DNA from: an uncultured bacterium
GTDB taxonomy: Bacteria; Verrucomicrobiota; Verrucomicrobiia; Verrucomicrobiales; V1-33
Length of the DNA stretch: 36,207 nucleotides
Assembly: GCA_903954065.1 (NCBI GenBank)
Contig: CAJBME010000149.1
Coordinates: forward strand, 1-36,207
Direction: 5' to 3'
The notes under the pieces are model-generated. The model was not told the DNA's origin and ran no database searches. It saw nothing but the letters and a program-made list of their open reading frames with translations. The position numbers and the translations under genes are program-made. Positions 1 through 9,231 of this stretch are shown here, in pieces; positions within the stretch are counted from its first letter, which is position 1, and the number at the start of each line of letters is the position of its first letter.

Positions 1-3000
1 AGGTGCTCGATAGCCATGTCTGGAGTGGTGGCGAGTGGAGTTTCACTCTGACCGGACTGACCCCGGGAAAACAGTATCAACTGCAGCTCATCGGGGCGGG
101 CGACACCCGGCCCTGCTGCTCCGACCGCAATCAGCGGGCTGGCGACGGCGAGCCGGAGGAATCCATCAGCGGCGATTTTTCCCGCAGCGGCACCGGCTCG
201 GTGATCGGCCGTTTTACGGCGGCAGCCTCCACCCAGCCCGTCCGTATTCTGCCGGGAATCGTCAATGGCACCGACCCCGGACTCAGTGGTTATATCCTGC
301 GAGAACTGTCCCCTGCCGCGCCTCAACCGCCAGAAAACCTCGTCCTCAGCCCCGCTCTCGTCGCCCCAGGAGCCGGACCCGGGACCACCGTCGGCACCCT
401 GACCGTCACCGATGCCAATGCCGGTGACACCCATACCTTCTCACTCGTCAACGACCCCGCCTTCCCAAGCACCTCCCTCTTTCAAATCGTCGGCTCGCTA
501 CTGCAGGTCGCCAGCCCGGACTTGGCTCCAGACAAAACCTACCCCGTGCGCGTCCGGGTCACCGATTCCACCTCCCTGACACTCGAGTCCACCGTCACCG
601 TCACCGTGCAGGCCGCTACCGCACCGTCATTACTGGAATTTTCTTCAACCACCCTGCCCTCCACCGCCCCAGCCAACACCGTCGCCGGCACGCTCTCCAC
701 CGTCGATGCCACCACCCACGACATCCATACCTACTCGCTCGTGCCCGGCCCGGACAGCACCCACAATGACCGCTTCCTCATTAAAGGAAATTCCCTACTC
801 CTCGCCACCACCCTACCCCCCAATACCCCACGCCTCTTCGTTCGCGTCCGATCCACAGACTTGTCCGGCTTATTCGTCGAATCCTCCATCATCCTTACCG
901 TTGTCGAAAACTCTCTGATCATCAGCGAATTCTTGGCAGAAAATACCCCGGGAAAACTGACCGACGAAGACCTCGAAGCCGTCGATTGGATCGAACTGCA
1001 CAACCCATCAACCGTCGATGTCAATCTGGCCGGATGGACGCTGACCGACGATCCCCTGACCCCAAACAAATGGGTTTTTCCCGCTCTCACCCTTCCCGCG
1101 GGCGGGTATCGCATTGTCTTTGCCTCGGGCAAAAACCGCACCCCACTCACCGGCAATGTGCACACGAATTTCCGGCTCGATGCGCTGGGCGAATACCTAG
1201 GATTATTCTCACCCGCCGGGGCCATCGCCTCGGAGTTTGGCAGCGCGGCCGCCGACTTTCCGCCGCAGGCCGGAGGTGTGAGTTACGGTGTGTTCGGCCC
1301 GCAGCGGCAGACCGGCTACATGCTGACCCCGACGCCCCAGGCCGCCAACAATGCCGCCAGCGGTGTCGCCGGCCTGGTCGCCGACACCAAGTTCAGTAGT
1401 CGTCGCGGGTTTCACGCCGCCCCATTTGATCTGACCATCACCACCGCCACTCCGGGCGCTAGCATCCGCTACACCACCGACGGCTCGTGGCCGACTGAAT
1501 CCAAAGGCACACTCTACACCACCCCCATCCGCATCACCCGGTCGCAACCAGTGAAAGCCATCGCCTTCAAAACCGGCTGGCGGTCGACCAACGTGGATAC
1601 ACATACCTACGTGCTCGTCGATGAAGTCGTCACCCAAACGCAGGCCAGCGTGCAAACCATCAACGGCCTGCCCGCCACCTGGAAAGGGACCGCTGCCTAC
1701 TACGGCATGAATGGCAACAACTCAGTCGTCAATCCAGCCACTCACCCGACCCTGAAACAAGACCTGCAAGCCGTGCCCTCACTCTCGATTGCCATCGACG
1801 CCGCGGACATGTTCGGCACTTCAGGCATCTATGCGAATCCCACCAGCACCGGCGCCGCTTGGGAACGCAAGACATCGCTGGAGTTGATCGACCCCGCCGC
1901 TCCGGATGGCAGCCGCAACTTTCAGGAAAACTGCGTCATTCAGATTCAAGGCGGAGCGTTTCGCGACTTCGGTCTGACTCGCAAAAAATCATTTCGGATC
2001 ACGATGAAACCGGATTTTGGCACAGCCGGCCTGCCCAGCGGCGGTCCGGGGCGCCTCGACTATGCCCTTTTTGGACCGGGGGCCGCTTCGTCTTTCAATA
2101 CGTTCATCCTGCGCATGGAATCGAATGACGGTTGGCAATGGAGCGGAGCTGGCGGAAAACCGCAATACGCGCGCGACCAATTCGCACGACGAGCGATGCA
2201 GGAACTCGGACAGCCCGCCCCCTCCGGACGACACCTCCACGTCTACATCAACGGCGTCTACTGGGGCCTCTACAACGCCGTGGAACGCCCAGACGCCAGC
2301 TTCGCCGAAAACTACCTCGGCGCCAATCCAGACCTGTGGCAGGGGCAAAATTCAGGACAGCCCATCAACGGCGCCACCAACCTCGCCGATTGGAATTCCA
2401 TGCTCAGCGTCGTCGATGACATCACCGCCGCCAATACCCCAACCGCCCGAGACATCGAATACCTTCAATCCTGCGGCTTCACACCGGATGGGACACGCTC
2501 ACCCAGTACCCCAGTCTGGATTGATCCCACCAACTTCGCCGACTACTTGCTCGTCAATTGGTACGCCGGTAACAGCGACTGGCCATTCAAAAACTATTAC
2601 GGCGGCCGCGCCCGCGAACCAGACAGCACCGGCTTCAAGTTTTTTATGTGGGACTGCGAATGGTCCCTGCTTCTCCAGTCGTCCCCGGATACCGACCGGA
2701 CCAACGACTTCTCAGGCATCGCCGCCCCGCAAAATCACTTGGAAAAAAGCCCCGAATATCGGCTGCGCTTCGCCGACCGCGCGTTCCGCGCCCTGCTCAA
2801 TGACGGCCCCCTCACCCCGTCTCGCGCCCGCGCCCTCTACGACGAGGTCACCGCCCAACACCGATCGATCCTCATCCCGGAATCCGCCCGCTGGGGAAAT
2901 CAACACGGCGGCCGGTACGGAGTCAGCCACTGGCAGCAGGAGTATGATAACATCACCACTCAATGGTTCCCCGTCCGCACCACAAAATTTCTCCGCCACC

Positions 3001-4817
3001 TGCGCGCGCGCTCCCTCTTCCCCTCCATCGACGCCCCACTCCTCAGCCAACACGGCGGCAGCCTGCCCGCCGGCCACACGCTCACCATGACCGTGCCCGC
3101 CACCGTCTCGAAAATTTATTACCAATTCGGCCCCGGCGATACTGACCCGTCGGACTATGCACACTCGCTCGACCCTCGCCTCGTCGGCGGCGGCATCCAC
3201 CCGGCAGCCACCCTGATCGAACTGGCGGGCGGCGGCGGCGGCCCGGGCATCACCCCGTTCATCACCAGCGGCGCCGATTGGAAATACCTAGCCGACGGCA
3301 GCAATCAGGGAACCGCCTGGCAGGCGCCCGACTATAATGATGCCGCTTGGCCGTCCGGCCCGTCCCCTCTCGGCTACGGCGATGGCGACGAGGCCACCGT
3401 CGTCGGATTCATCGACACCGATCCCGCGGCCGCCGGGGATCAGCGAAATGCCACCACCTACTTCCGCCGCGTCGTCAACATCCCCGATCCCACCGTCTTC
3501 GCCAATTTCACTCTCACTACCGTCTACGACGACGCCATCGTCGTCTACGTCAACGGTATCGCCGTGGAATCGCAAAACCTAGCCGCCAATCCAGCGCACA
3601 CCGAATACACCGCCAACGCGCCCGACAATTCGACCACCACCGCGTCGCTGCCCGCCTCCGCCTTCCGCCCCGGAGCCAATACCATCGCCGTGGAAATCCA
3701 CCAGTCCGGACCCGGCAGCAGCGACATCAGCTTCGACCTCACACTGACCGGCAACCCGCCCGGCAGCAGCGGCCTGCGCACCACCCCGCCCCTCACACTA
3801 CCCACCCACGGATGGCTCCTAGCCCGGTCATATGACAGCACCAGCGGCACCTGGAGCGCTCTCAATTCCGCCTACTTCACCGTGAATGCCGTCCCCGCCA
3901 GCGCCACGAATCTCGTCGTCTCGGAAATTCACTACAACCCGGCTGAACCACCCGCCGATGCCGTTTCCACCAATCGCGACGATTATGAATTCATCGAACT
4001 CCGCAATGTGCTGACCACGGCATCCCTCGACTTGACCGGCGTCCGCTTCACCGCCGGCATCACCTTCGATTTTGCCGCCAACTCACTCCTGCCCCCAGGA
4101 GGAAGAATGATCATGGTCAGCCATAAAGCCGGCTTCGACCAACGCTACGGCCTCCAGTCGGCAGGCCTCCTCTTCGCCAACAACACCGCTGGCACAGCCG
4201 AATACAACGGCCGCCTCAGCAACGCAGGCGAGGTCATCACCCTCGTCGCCGCCGACCAGTCGCCCATCCATCATTTCGCCTATGACAATGACCTGCCATG
4301 GCCGCCCGCAGCCAACGGCCTCGGATCCTCCCTCGTCCTGAAACACCCGACCTCCCCGGTCCCAGACCACGGAGTGGCCGCAAACTGGGTCGCTAGCCGC
4401 TCACTCCATGGCGCCCCCGGCGAGGACGATCCGTTCGGTATCGCCGGAGATCCAGCAGCCGACAGGGACGGAGACGGTATCAGCGCCCTGCTCGAATACG
4501 CGCTGGGCACCCTCGACTCAACGCCAGGCGACACCCACACCCGCCTTCGCGCAAATATCATCGAGGAGCCCAACGCCGCCGGCACCACCCGGCACCTAAC
4601 ACTCCAATTCACTCGCAATCTACTGGCCCACAACACAGTGAACCTTCTCCCGGAAATCTCCAGCGACCTCATCTCATGGCAGGGCACCCCAGCTGTCGAA
4701 TTTGTCAGCGAGGAAAACCACGGCGACGGCACCTCCACCGTCACCTGGCGCAGCACCACCCCAATGTCCGCCACCCAGCTCCAAGCGATGAGAATCAAAG
4801 CCGTGGCAGTCCCCTAA
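1..4817 (+). CDS. Giant secreted CotH/lamin-tail domain protein, 5'-truncated by the window
   Basis: The reading frame is open to the window edge, so the N-terminus is missing; about 1604 residues are visible (numbered from position 3). In order I see two cadherin/Ig-like beta repeats (about 105-300), a lamin-tail domain (about 305-410, 'LIISEFLAEN', 'DWIELHNPS'), a chitobiase-C-terminal-like segment (about 463-540, 'IRYTTDGSWPT'), a CotH kinase-like domain (about 590-915, 'HVYINGVYWGLYNAVERPD', 'FFMWDCEWSLL'), a galactose-binding-like beta region (about 1090-1250), a second lamin-tail domain (about 1303-1425, 'VVSEIHYNPAEPP') and a C-terminal 'DRDGDGISALLEYALGT' segment typical of large verrucomicrobial surface proteins. 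CotH domains are atypical kinases known from spore-coat assembly; the role in such large exported proteins is unknown. Surface or extracellular location is inferred. It converges on the acetyltransferase with a 10-base gap. Confidence 0.85.
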   Translation, partial: VLDSHVWSGGEWSFTLTGLTPGKQYQLQLIGAGDTRPCCSDRNQRAGDGEPEESISGDFSRSGTGSVIGRFTAAASTQPVRILPGIVNGTDPGLSGYILRELSPAAPQPPENLVLSPALVAPGAGPGTTVGTLTVTDANAGDTHTFSLVNDPAFPSTSLFQIVGSLLQVASPDLAPDKTYPVRVRVTDSTSLTLESTVTVTVQAATAPSLLEFSSTTLPSTAPANTVAGTLSTVDATTHDIHTYSLVPGPDSTHNDRFLIKGNSLLLATTLPPNTPRLFVRVRSTDLSGLFVESSIILTVVENSLIISEFLAENTPGKLTDEDLEAVDWIELHNPSTVDVNLAGWTLTDDPLTPNKWVFPALTLPAGGYRIVFASGKNRTPLTGNVHTNFRLDALGEYLGLFSPAGAIASEFGSAAADFPPQAGGVSYGVFGPQRQTGYMLTPTPQAANNAASGVAGLVADTKFSSRRGFHAAPFDLTITTATPGASIRYTTDGSWPTESKGTLYTTPIRITRSQPVKAIAFKTGWRSTNVDTHTYVLVDEVVTQTQASVQTINGLPATWKGTAAYYGMNGNNSVVNPATHPTLKQDLQAVPSLSIAIDAADMFGTSGIYANPTSTGAAWERKTSLELIDPAAPDGSRNFQENCVIQIQGGAFRDFGLTRKKSFRITMKPDFGTAGLPSGGPGRLDYALFGPGAASSFNTFILRMESNDGWQWSGAGGKPQYARDQFARRAMQELGQPAPSGRHLHVYINGVYWGLYNAVERPDASFAENYLGANPDLWQGQNSGQPINGATNLADWNSMLSVVDDITAANTPTARDIEYLQSCGFTPDGTRSPSTPVWIDPTNFADYLLVNWYAGNSDWPFKNYYGGRAREPDSTGFKFFMWDCEWSLLLQSSPDTDRTNDFSGIAAPQNHLEKSPEYRLRFADRAFRALLNDGPLTPSRARALYDEVTAQHRSILIPESARWGNQHGGRYGVSHWQQEYDNITTQWFPVRTTKFLRHLRARSLFPSIDAPLLSQHGGSLPAGHTLTMTVPATVSKIYYQFGPGDTDPSDYAHSLDPRLVGGGIHPAATLIELAGGGGGPGITPFITSGADWKYLADGSNQGTAWQAPDYNDAAWPSGPSPLGYGDGDEATVVGFIDTDPAAAGDQRNATTYFRRVVNIPDPTVFANFTLTTVYDDAIVVYVNGIAVESQNLAANPAHTEYTANAPDNSTTTASLPASAFRPGANTIAVEIHQSGPGSSDISFDLTLTGNPPGSSGLRTTPPLTLPTHGWLLARSYDSTSGTWSALNSAYFTVNAVPASATNLVVSEIHYNPAEPPADAVSTNRDDYEFIELRNVLTTASLDLTGVRFTAGITFDFAANSLLPPGGRMIMVSHKAGFDQRYGLQSAGLLFANNTAGTAEYNGRLSNAGEVITLVAADQSPIHHFAYDNDLPWPPAANGLGSSLVLKHPTSPVPDHGVAANWVASRSLHGAPGEDDPFGIAGDPAADRDGDGISALLEYALGTLDSTPGDTHTRLRANIIEEPNAAGTTRHLTLQFTRNLLAHNTVNLLPEISSDLISWQGTPAVEFVSEENHGDGTSTVTWRSTTPMSATQLQAMRIKAVAVP

Positions 4818-4829
4818 GCGCCGCGGGTC
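4818..4829. repeat. Short GCGCCGCGGGTC element
   Basis: The 12-base word GCGCCGCGGGTC sits directly after the stop codon of the CotH protein. The same word occurs twice at 20437-20481, again just beyond a gene end, suggesting a dispersed intergenic repeat. With only three copies in this window, chance in GC-rich DNA cannot be excluded. Confidence 0.35.
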
Positions 4830-5412
4830 ATCGCGGCGAGCGCACCATGGCAAACATCGGCGGCGACGCCCCGGCTTGTAAGGTACCTGTCACTTCAAAT
4901 CCATAACGCTGGTACAGGGGCAGCGTTTCTTCGCTGGTGGCATCGAGGCAAGCCAGCGTACCAGTGCGGTCGAACTGCGCCACCGCATGATCCAGAAGCG
5001 CGGAACCACAACCTTGGCGCTGATGCATGGGGTCAACCCCGATGAGAGGAGCATACCAGTGAGGCTCCGCGGGATGCAGTGGCCCCATCAACTCAAGCAG
5101 TGAAAACACGTCCGCCAGCTCCCGCTCGTGCACCGTGGTCTGCAAAATCCCGACCAACGCGTCTTCATCCGGCTCCACGCCAGGCGGAAGCCACAACGCC
5201 GCCCCCGGCACACCCTCCACCACATGCGCGCTGCCATGCACAAAAGCCCTCCCACCAAAAATCCTGATGAACTCAGGCATGTGCGCCAAATACTGAACAG
5301 GGTCAGGATACATCCAACGCAACACCGGATCCGATACAAAAGCCATCGTCAGGCTGGCTATCACAGCCGACTCATCCCCGGCCACCGCCGGTCTCACTGA
5401 AAATGAATTCAT
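4828..5412 (-). CDS. GNAT family N-acetyltransferase
   Basis: A 194-residue protein starting at the ATG at 5412 (MNSFSVRPAVAGDE); the frame extends further upstream but that part is not GNAT-like. The acetyl-CoA binding motif is clear: beta4 'LIGVDPMHQRQGCGSALLDHA' with the R/Q-x-x-G-x-G/A loop, followed by the C-terminal 'LPLYQRYGFEVTGTL' signature of GNAT enzymes. GNATs transfer an acetyl group from acetyl-CoA to an amine of a small molecule or protein; the substrate cannot be read from the sequence. The arrangement resembles a subgroup often annotated as similar to puromycin N-acetyltransferase, but this is not specific. It is transcribed divergently from glnA across about 240 bases and converges on the CotH gene. 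Confidence 0.88.
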   Translation of the reverse strand: MNSFSVRPAVAGDESAVIASLTMAFVSDPVLRWMYPDPVQYLAHMPEFIRIFGGRAFVHGSAHVVEGVPGAALWLPPGVEPDEDALVGILQTTVHERELADVFSLLELMGPLHPAEPHWYAPLIGVDPMHQRQGCGSALLDHAVAQFDRTGTLACLDATSEETLPLYQRYGFEVTGTLQAGASPPMFAMVRSPR

Positions 5413-5653
5413 AATAATTAACCGCCAATCAAACCGTCGCGGCCCACACCATACTCCACATCCGCCAAAAGTCGGCCGATTTTTCATCGCCCCCCCCCAA
5501 GACCATCCATCGCCCCGTCGCATGGCAAATCGTCGGAAAATGGCACGAAACCTGCTCTTTTTGTCTTTTCCTGTTGCGCAGCGATCCCGTTTTATCCGCA
5601 CTAAATGTGCTTGCCAGCGGACGGGAAATCCCCGAAATCCATCATCACCCATC

Positions 5654-6670
5654 ATGGCCAAATACAAACTCGAATACATCTGGTTGGACGGCTATCAGCC
5701 CGTCCGTAACCTGCGCAGCAAAACTCAACTCAAGGAATTCTCCAGCTTCCCGAAGCTGGCTGATCTTCCTCAATGGGGATTTGACGGCAGCTCCACCCGG
5801 CAGGCGCCCGGTGGCAGCTCGGACTGCGTGCTCGTTCCCGTCGCCGTTTACCCAGACAGCACCCGCAGAGATGGCGCCCTAGTCATGTGCGAAGTCTATA
5901 ATGCCGATGGCACCCCGCACGAGTCGAACGACCGCGCGACCATCCTCGATGACGCCAATGCCTGGTTCGGCTTCGAACAGGAATACTTCCTCTACCAAGA
6001 CCGCCGCCCACTCGGCTTCCCAGAAAACGGCTACCCCGCCCCCCAAGGCCCCTACTACACCGGCGTCGGATACAAAAACGTCGGCGACATCGCCCGCCAA
6101 ATCGTCGAAGAACACCTCGACATTTGCCTCGATGCCGGCATCAATCACGAAGGCATCAACGCCGAGGTCGCCAAAGGACAGTGGGAATTCCAAATCTTCG
6201 GCAAAGGATCAAAAACCGCCGCCGATCAGGTCTGGGTCGCCCGCTACATCCTCGAACGCCTCTGCGAAAAATACGGCGTCGACGTCGAATACCATTGTAA
6301 ACCACTCGGCAATACCGACTGGAATGGCTCCGGTATGCACGCCAACTTCTCAACTCAGTACATGCGCGAAGTCGGTGGAGAGAAATATTTCCTCGATCTG
6401 ATGGCCGCCTTCGACAAATACAAAGACGAACACGTCGCCGTCTACGGACCAGACAATCACCTGCGCCTGACCGGGTTGCACGAGACCCAATCGATCGACA
6501 AGTTCAATTACGGTCTGGCTGACCGCGGGGCTTCCATCCGGATCCCTCACAGCTTCAAGAACAACGGATACAAAGGATATCTCGAAGACCGCCGTCCGAA
6601 CAGCCAAGGCAATCCCTACCAGATCGCTTCGCGCATCTTGAAGACGATCGCCACCGTACCGACCGCCTAG
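5654..6670 (+). CDS. glnA: Glutamine synthetase, short GSII (eukaryotic-like) type
   Basis: ATP-dependent ligation of ammonia to glutamate, the main nitrogen-assimilation step in the cytoplasm. The start is taken at ATG 5654 ([16 protein letters not shown]), giving 338 residues, the size of GSII/GlnII enzymes and well short of the roughly 470-residue GSI. GSII landmarks are visible: '[22 protein letters not shown]', the metal-ligand region '[12 protein letters not shown]', '[19 protein letters not shown]', the '[13 protein letters not shown]' ATP/glutamate loop, 'RGASIRIP' and the C-terminal '[21 protein letters not shown]'. GSII is not controlled by adenylylation as GSI is, and no adenylylation site is visible. 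No Shine-Dalgarno sequence precedes the start. A strong hairpin terminator follows at 6723, so it appears monocistronic. No glnB, amt or glnE lies nearby. Confidence 0.95.
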   Translation: MAKYKLEYIWLDGYQPVRNLRSKTQLKEFSSFPKLADLPQWGFDGSSTRQAPGGSSDCVLVPVAVYPDSTRRDGALVMCEVYNADGTPHESNDRATILDDANAWFGFEQEYFLYQDRRPLGFPENGYPAPQGPYYTGVGYKNVGDIARQIVEEHLDICLDAGINHEGINAEVAKGQWEFQIFGKGSKTAADQVWVARYILERLCEKYGVDVEYHCKPLGNTDWNGSGMHANFSTQYMREVGGEKYFLDLMAAFDKYKDEHVAVYGPDNHLRLTGLHETQSIDKFNYGLADRGASIRIPHSFKNNGYKGYLEDRRPNSQGNPYQIASRILKTIATVPTA

Positions 6671-6722
6671 TCAGTCGCCCACGGACAACCGCCTGAGCCC
6701 GTCCGCGGGTCAGGCTCGCGCC

Positions 6723-6756
6723 ACGCCGCCCCATTCCGGGCGGCGTTTTGCGTTTT
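6723..6756 (+). terminator. Rho-independent terminator after glnA
   Basis: A perfect 9-base-pair GC-rich stem (ACGCCGCCC / GGGCGGCGT) with a 6-base loop is followed by TTTTGCGTTTT. It lies about 55 bases beyond the glnA stop codon and before the Hsp70 gene. Confidence 0.9.
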
Positions 6757-6834
6757 ACGATCCGACCAAAGAAGCGTACTCATCAGTGGCATCCACTTCC
6801 CCCCGTACTTCTGACTCACTGATCCCTCACACCC

Positions 6835-8325
6835 ATGGCCGTCTCTCACGTTGGCATCGACCTCGGTACCACCACCTCAGGCCTCGCCTGCCTCCGCCCG
6901 GATGGAAATCCGGAAATCGTACCCAATGCCGACGGAGAACGGCTCACTCCCTCCGTCGTCTATTTTGACCCCCACGAGGACATCAAACTCGTCGGCACCG
7001 CCGCCCGCGACGGCGGCGATCCAGACCGCACCGTGCCACTGATCAAACACCACATGGACAATCCCCACCATGTCGTAAACATCGATGGCCGCGCTTGGAC
7101 CCCAGCCGAAATCTCCGCCATCATCCTGACCAAACTCAAACGCGACAGCGAACGCACCCTCGGACCCCTCACCGAATGCGTGCTCACCGTGCCCGCCAAT
7201 TTTAACGAGCTGGCCCGCCACGCCACCCTCTCCGCCGGTCAGATCGCCGGCTTTACCGTCAAACGCCTCGTCAATGAACCAACCGCCGCCGCCCTCTACT
7301 ACGCCCACACCCAAGGCGTACAGGGACGCATCATGATTTATGACCTCGGCGGCGGCACCCTCGATATCACCATCCTCGAAATCAAAGGCGATGACGTCCG
7401 CATCATAACCTCCGAAGGCGCACGTCGCCTCGGCGGGTCAAACTTCGATGAAGCCCTGCTCGACCTCATGGCCGACGAATACCGGCGCCAAAATCAGGCG
7501 GAGTTATACGAAAATGAACGGCAACGCCGCCAAGCCCTGCAGTCAGGTGAAGACCTGAAAAAGAGGCTCTCGAAACTGCGCCAAGTCTCCAACACGATTG
7601 GCAACGACCGCCTCGGCCTCTCGCGCATGGAAATCACCCGCGATGTCTTCGAGGAAGCCATGAGCCGGCTCTTCACCCGCTCCCATATGCTGGTCGAACA
7701 AGCTCTGGACTCGGCAAGCCTTCAGCCGCGCGAGATCGACCACGTATGCCTCGTCGGCGGCGGCACCCGCATGCCCAGAATCCGCCAAATGCTGCGCGCC
7801 CATTTCGGCAAAGACCCCATATCCTGCGGCAATGTGGATGAATGCGTCGCCCTCGGCGCCGCCCTCTTCTCCCAAAAAGCCTCCCGCGTCCACGAAGTCT
7901 GTAATCACAGCTACGGCACCCTCGCCCTCATGGAAGACGCCGCCACCGGGGAAACAACCTACGCCAACTCCATCGTCATCGCCAAAGATACTCCCATCCC
8001 ATGCCAGCAGTCTCAAACCTACCTGACATCGGAAAATGATGAACGCCTCATCGAGGTCCCCGTCACCCAAGGCGAAGATACCGATCCACGGTACGTCGAT
8101 GTCGTCGGCATGATCCATCTCGAGGTCCCGCCCGGCCGCCCCGCCGGATGCGCCGTAACCGTCACCTACAGCTACGACGCCGACCAACGAGTCCGCGCCC
8201 ACATCACCGACGAGCTCTCTGGCCAGTCCCAAGAAGTCCACGTCACTTACCAAGGCGCAGGCGTGCTCACTCAAGAACTCATCACCCAGCGCACTCAGGA
8301 ATTCCAATCACTCCACATCGAGTAA
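6835..8325 (+). CDS. Short Hsp70-family chaperone (DnaK-like, no helical lid)
   Basis: A 496-residue Hsp70 homologue starting at ATG 6835 (MAVSHVGIDLGTTTSGLA). The nucleotide-binding domain is complete: phosphate-1 loop 'GIDLGTTTSG' near residue 7, 'VNEPTAAALYY' near 147, phosphate-2 loop 'YDLGGGTLDIT' near 168 and the adenosine motif 'VCLVGGGTRMPRIRQML' near 304. After it comes only a reduced beta substrate-binding region (about 370-480). The alpha-helical lid and EEVD-like tail of the ~640-residue canonical DnaK are absent, so this is probably a specialised paralogue rather than the housekeeping dnaK; no dnaJ or grpE is nearby. It lies 20 bases before the Pro/Ala-rich gene, suggesting co-transcription. 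Cytoplasmic location is inferred from the lack of a signal peptide. Confidence 0.93.
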   Translation: MAVSHVGIDLGTTTSGLACLRPDGNPEIVPNADGERLTPSVVYFDPHEDIKLVGTAARDGGDPDRTVPLIKHHMDNPHHVVNIDGRAWTPAEISAIILTKLKRDSERTLGPLTECVLTVPANFNELARHATLSAGQIAGFTVKRLVNEPTAAALYYAHTQGVQGRIMIYDLGGGTLDITILEIKGDDVRIITSEGARRLGGSNFDEALLDLMADEYRRQNQAELYENERQRRQALQSGEDLKKRLSKLRQVSNTIGNDRLGLSRMEITRDVFEEAMSRLFTRSHMLVEQALDSASLQPREIDHVCLVGGGTRMPRIRQMLRAHFGKDPISCGNVDECVALGAALFSQKASRVHEVCNHSYGTLALMEDAATGETTYANSIVIAKDTPIPCQQSQTYLTSENDERLIEVPVTQGEDTDPRYVDVVGMIHLEVPPGRPAGCAVTVTYSYDADQRVRAHITDELSGQSQEVHVTYQGAGVLTQELITQRTQEFQSLHIE

Positions 8326-8345
8326 ACCGGACCCCCCACGACGCC

Positions 8346-9152
8346 ATGTTCAAACTCCTTCAGAAATTCTTCGGCAAACCCGCCGCCGCACCAAAATCCG
8401 CCACGCCAAAAGCTGCCCCCCCGGAAGCAGTCGCGCCACCAGCCGCCGCGCCACCAGCCGCCGCGCCACCAGCCGCCGCGCCACCAGCCGCCGCGCCAAA
8501 AACCGCAGCAACAAAAACCGCCGCGCCAGCGCCAGCACCAGCAGCACCAAAAGCCGCCACGCCAGCTCCCGCCGCCAGCCACACCGGAAAACGGAAAAAT
8601 AAATCCAAAGGCATCCCCGCACCCAGAAACTCCACTGCCACCACCGCAGCAGCCCCTCCGCCCGCCACCACACAGACAAAAGCCACACCCGCACCAAGAG
8701 CGACGCCGGCCCCAGCACCAGCTCCAGCACCAGCACCAGCACCAGCACCAGCGGCCATTCTACCGCGGTCATCAACCGCTTCCCCCGCCACTCAACGGTC
8801 CACCCCAGCGGCGACCCCAGCGGCGACCACACCCGCGGCCACACCCGCGACCACACCCGCGACCACACCCGCGGCCGCACCCACGGCCGCTCGAACGCAA
8901 ACCTCCGTCACCCCCGCTCCCGCGGCGACCACCGTTTCCGCGGCGGTCACTCCGGAAGCACTCTGTGATATACATGACAGCATGAGTACGGATGAAATCC
9001 GGGATCATCTGGCCAGACTTTACCGGCGGCACAACCGCGCGGCCTCGAGCCTCGAGGACGGTTTGCGTCAGGAAGCCGAGCGCATGCTGGAAGCCATCGT
9101 GCAATGCCGGGAAAAGTTTCTCGGTGTCCCGGCTGATTCGAAGGAGGGGTAA
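8346..9152 (+). CDS. Pro/Ala-rich low-complexity protein with a helical C-terminal domain
   Basis: A 268-residue protein starting at ATG 8346 (MFKLLQKFFGKPAAAPK). It has a short amphipathic N-terminus, about 185 residues of Ala/Pro/Thr/Lys-rich sequence likely to be disordered, and a C-terminal segment of about 65 residues with normal composition ('LCDIHDSMSTDEIRDHLARL', 'GLRQEAERMLEAIVQCREKF') that looks mostly helical. I do not recognise a family. That the C-terminal part keeps an ordinary, charged composition argues the ORF is translated rather than a GC-rich artefact. It follows the short Hsp70 by 20 bases and is probably its functional partner. The low-complexity part is built on tandem DNA repeats at 8436 and about 8823. 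Confidence 0.78.
   Translation: MFKLLQKFFGKPAAAPKSATPKAAPPEAVAPPAAAPPAAAPPAAAPPAAAPKTAATKTAAPAPAPAAPKAATPAPAASHTGKRKNKSKGIPAPRNSTATTAAAPPPATTQTKATPAPRATPAPAPAPAPAPAPAPAAILPRSSTASPATQRSTPAATPAATTPAATPATTPATTPAAAPTAARTQTSVTPAPAATTVSAAVTPEALCDIHDSMSTDEIRDHLARLYRRHNRAASSLEDGLRQEAERMLEAIVQCREKFLGVPADSKEG
8436..8495. repeat. Four perfect 15-bp tandem repeats encoding PPAAA
   Basis: Four identical head-to-tail copies of CCACCAGCCGCCGCG occur within the Pro/Ala-rich gene, in frame. Further degenerate short repeats follow at about 8710-8750 (CCAGCA units) and 8823-8880 (12-base ACCACACCCGCG-like units). Such perfect in-frame repeats can vary in copy number by slippage without breaking the frame. Confidence 0.9.
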
Positions 9153-9202
9153 GGGATTACCTTTGGCGTGCTAGGGTGAATTTTTCCGCACGCTACTTTT
9201 AT

Positions 9203-9231
9203 CGTATTACATTGATTTCCAATGTAATACG
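9203..9231. promoter_or_regulatory. Perfect inverted repeat, 11-bp arms, 7-base spacer
   Basis: CGTATTACATT and AATGTAATACG form a perfect 11-base-pair inverted repeat. It lies 50 bases after the Pro/Ala-rich gene and about 220 bases before the HtrA start. The arms are unusually AT-rich for this DNA and no T-run follows, so an operator for a dimeric regulator is as likely as a terminator. Confidence 0.6.

Noticed and set aside
2017..3090. 357-codon plus-strand frame within the CotH gene
   Set aside because: Out-of-frame overlap with the CotH domain; Ser/Thr/Pro-rich translation typical of a frame-shifted GC-rich gene.
8350..8880. Minus-strand ORFs rich in Trp/Arg/Leu or Ala/Gly opposite the Pro/Ala-rich gene
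   Set aside because: They are reverse translations of the tandem repeats and have no start context or recognisable domain.
8436..8880. Possible CRISPR-like repetitive region
   Set aside because: The repeats are short, contiguous and in frame without unique spacers; they are coding tandem repeats.
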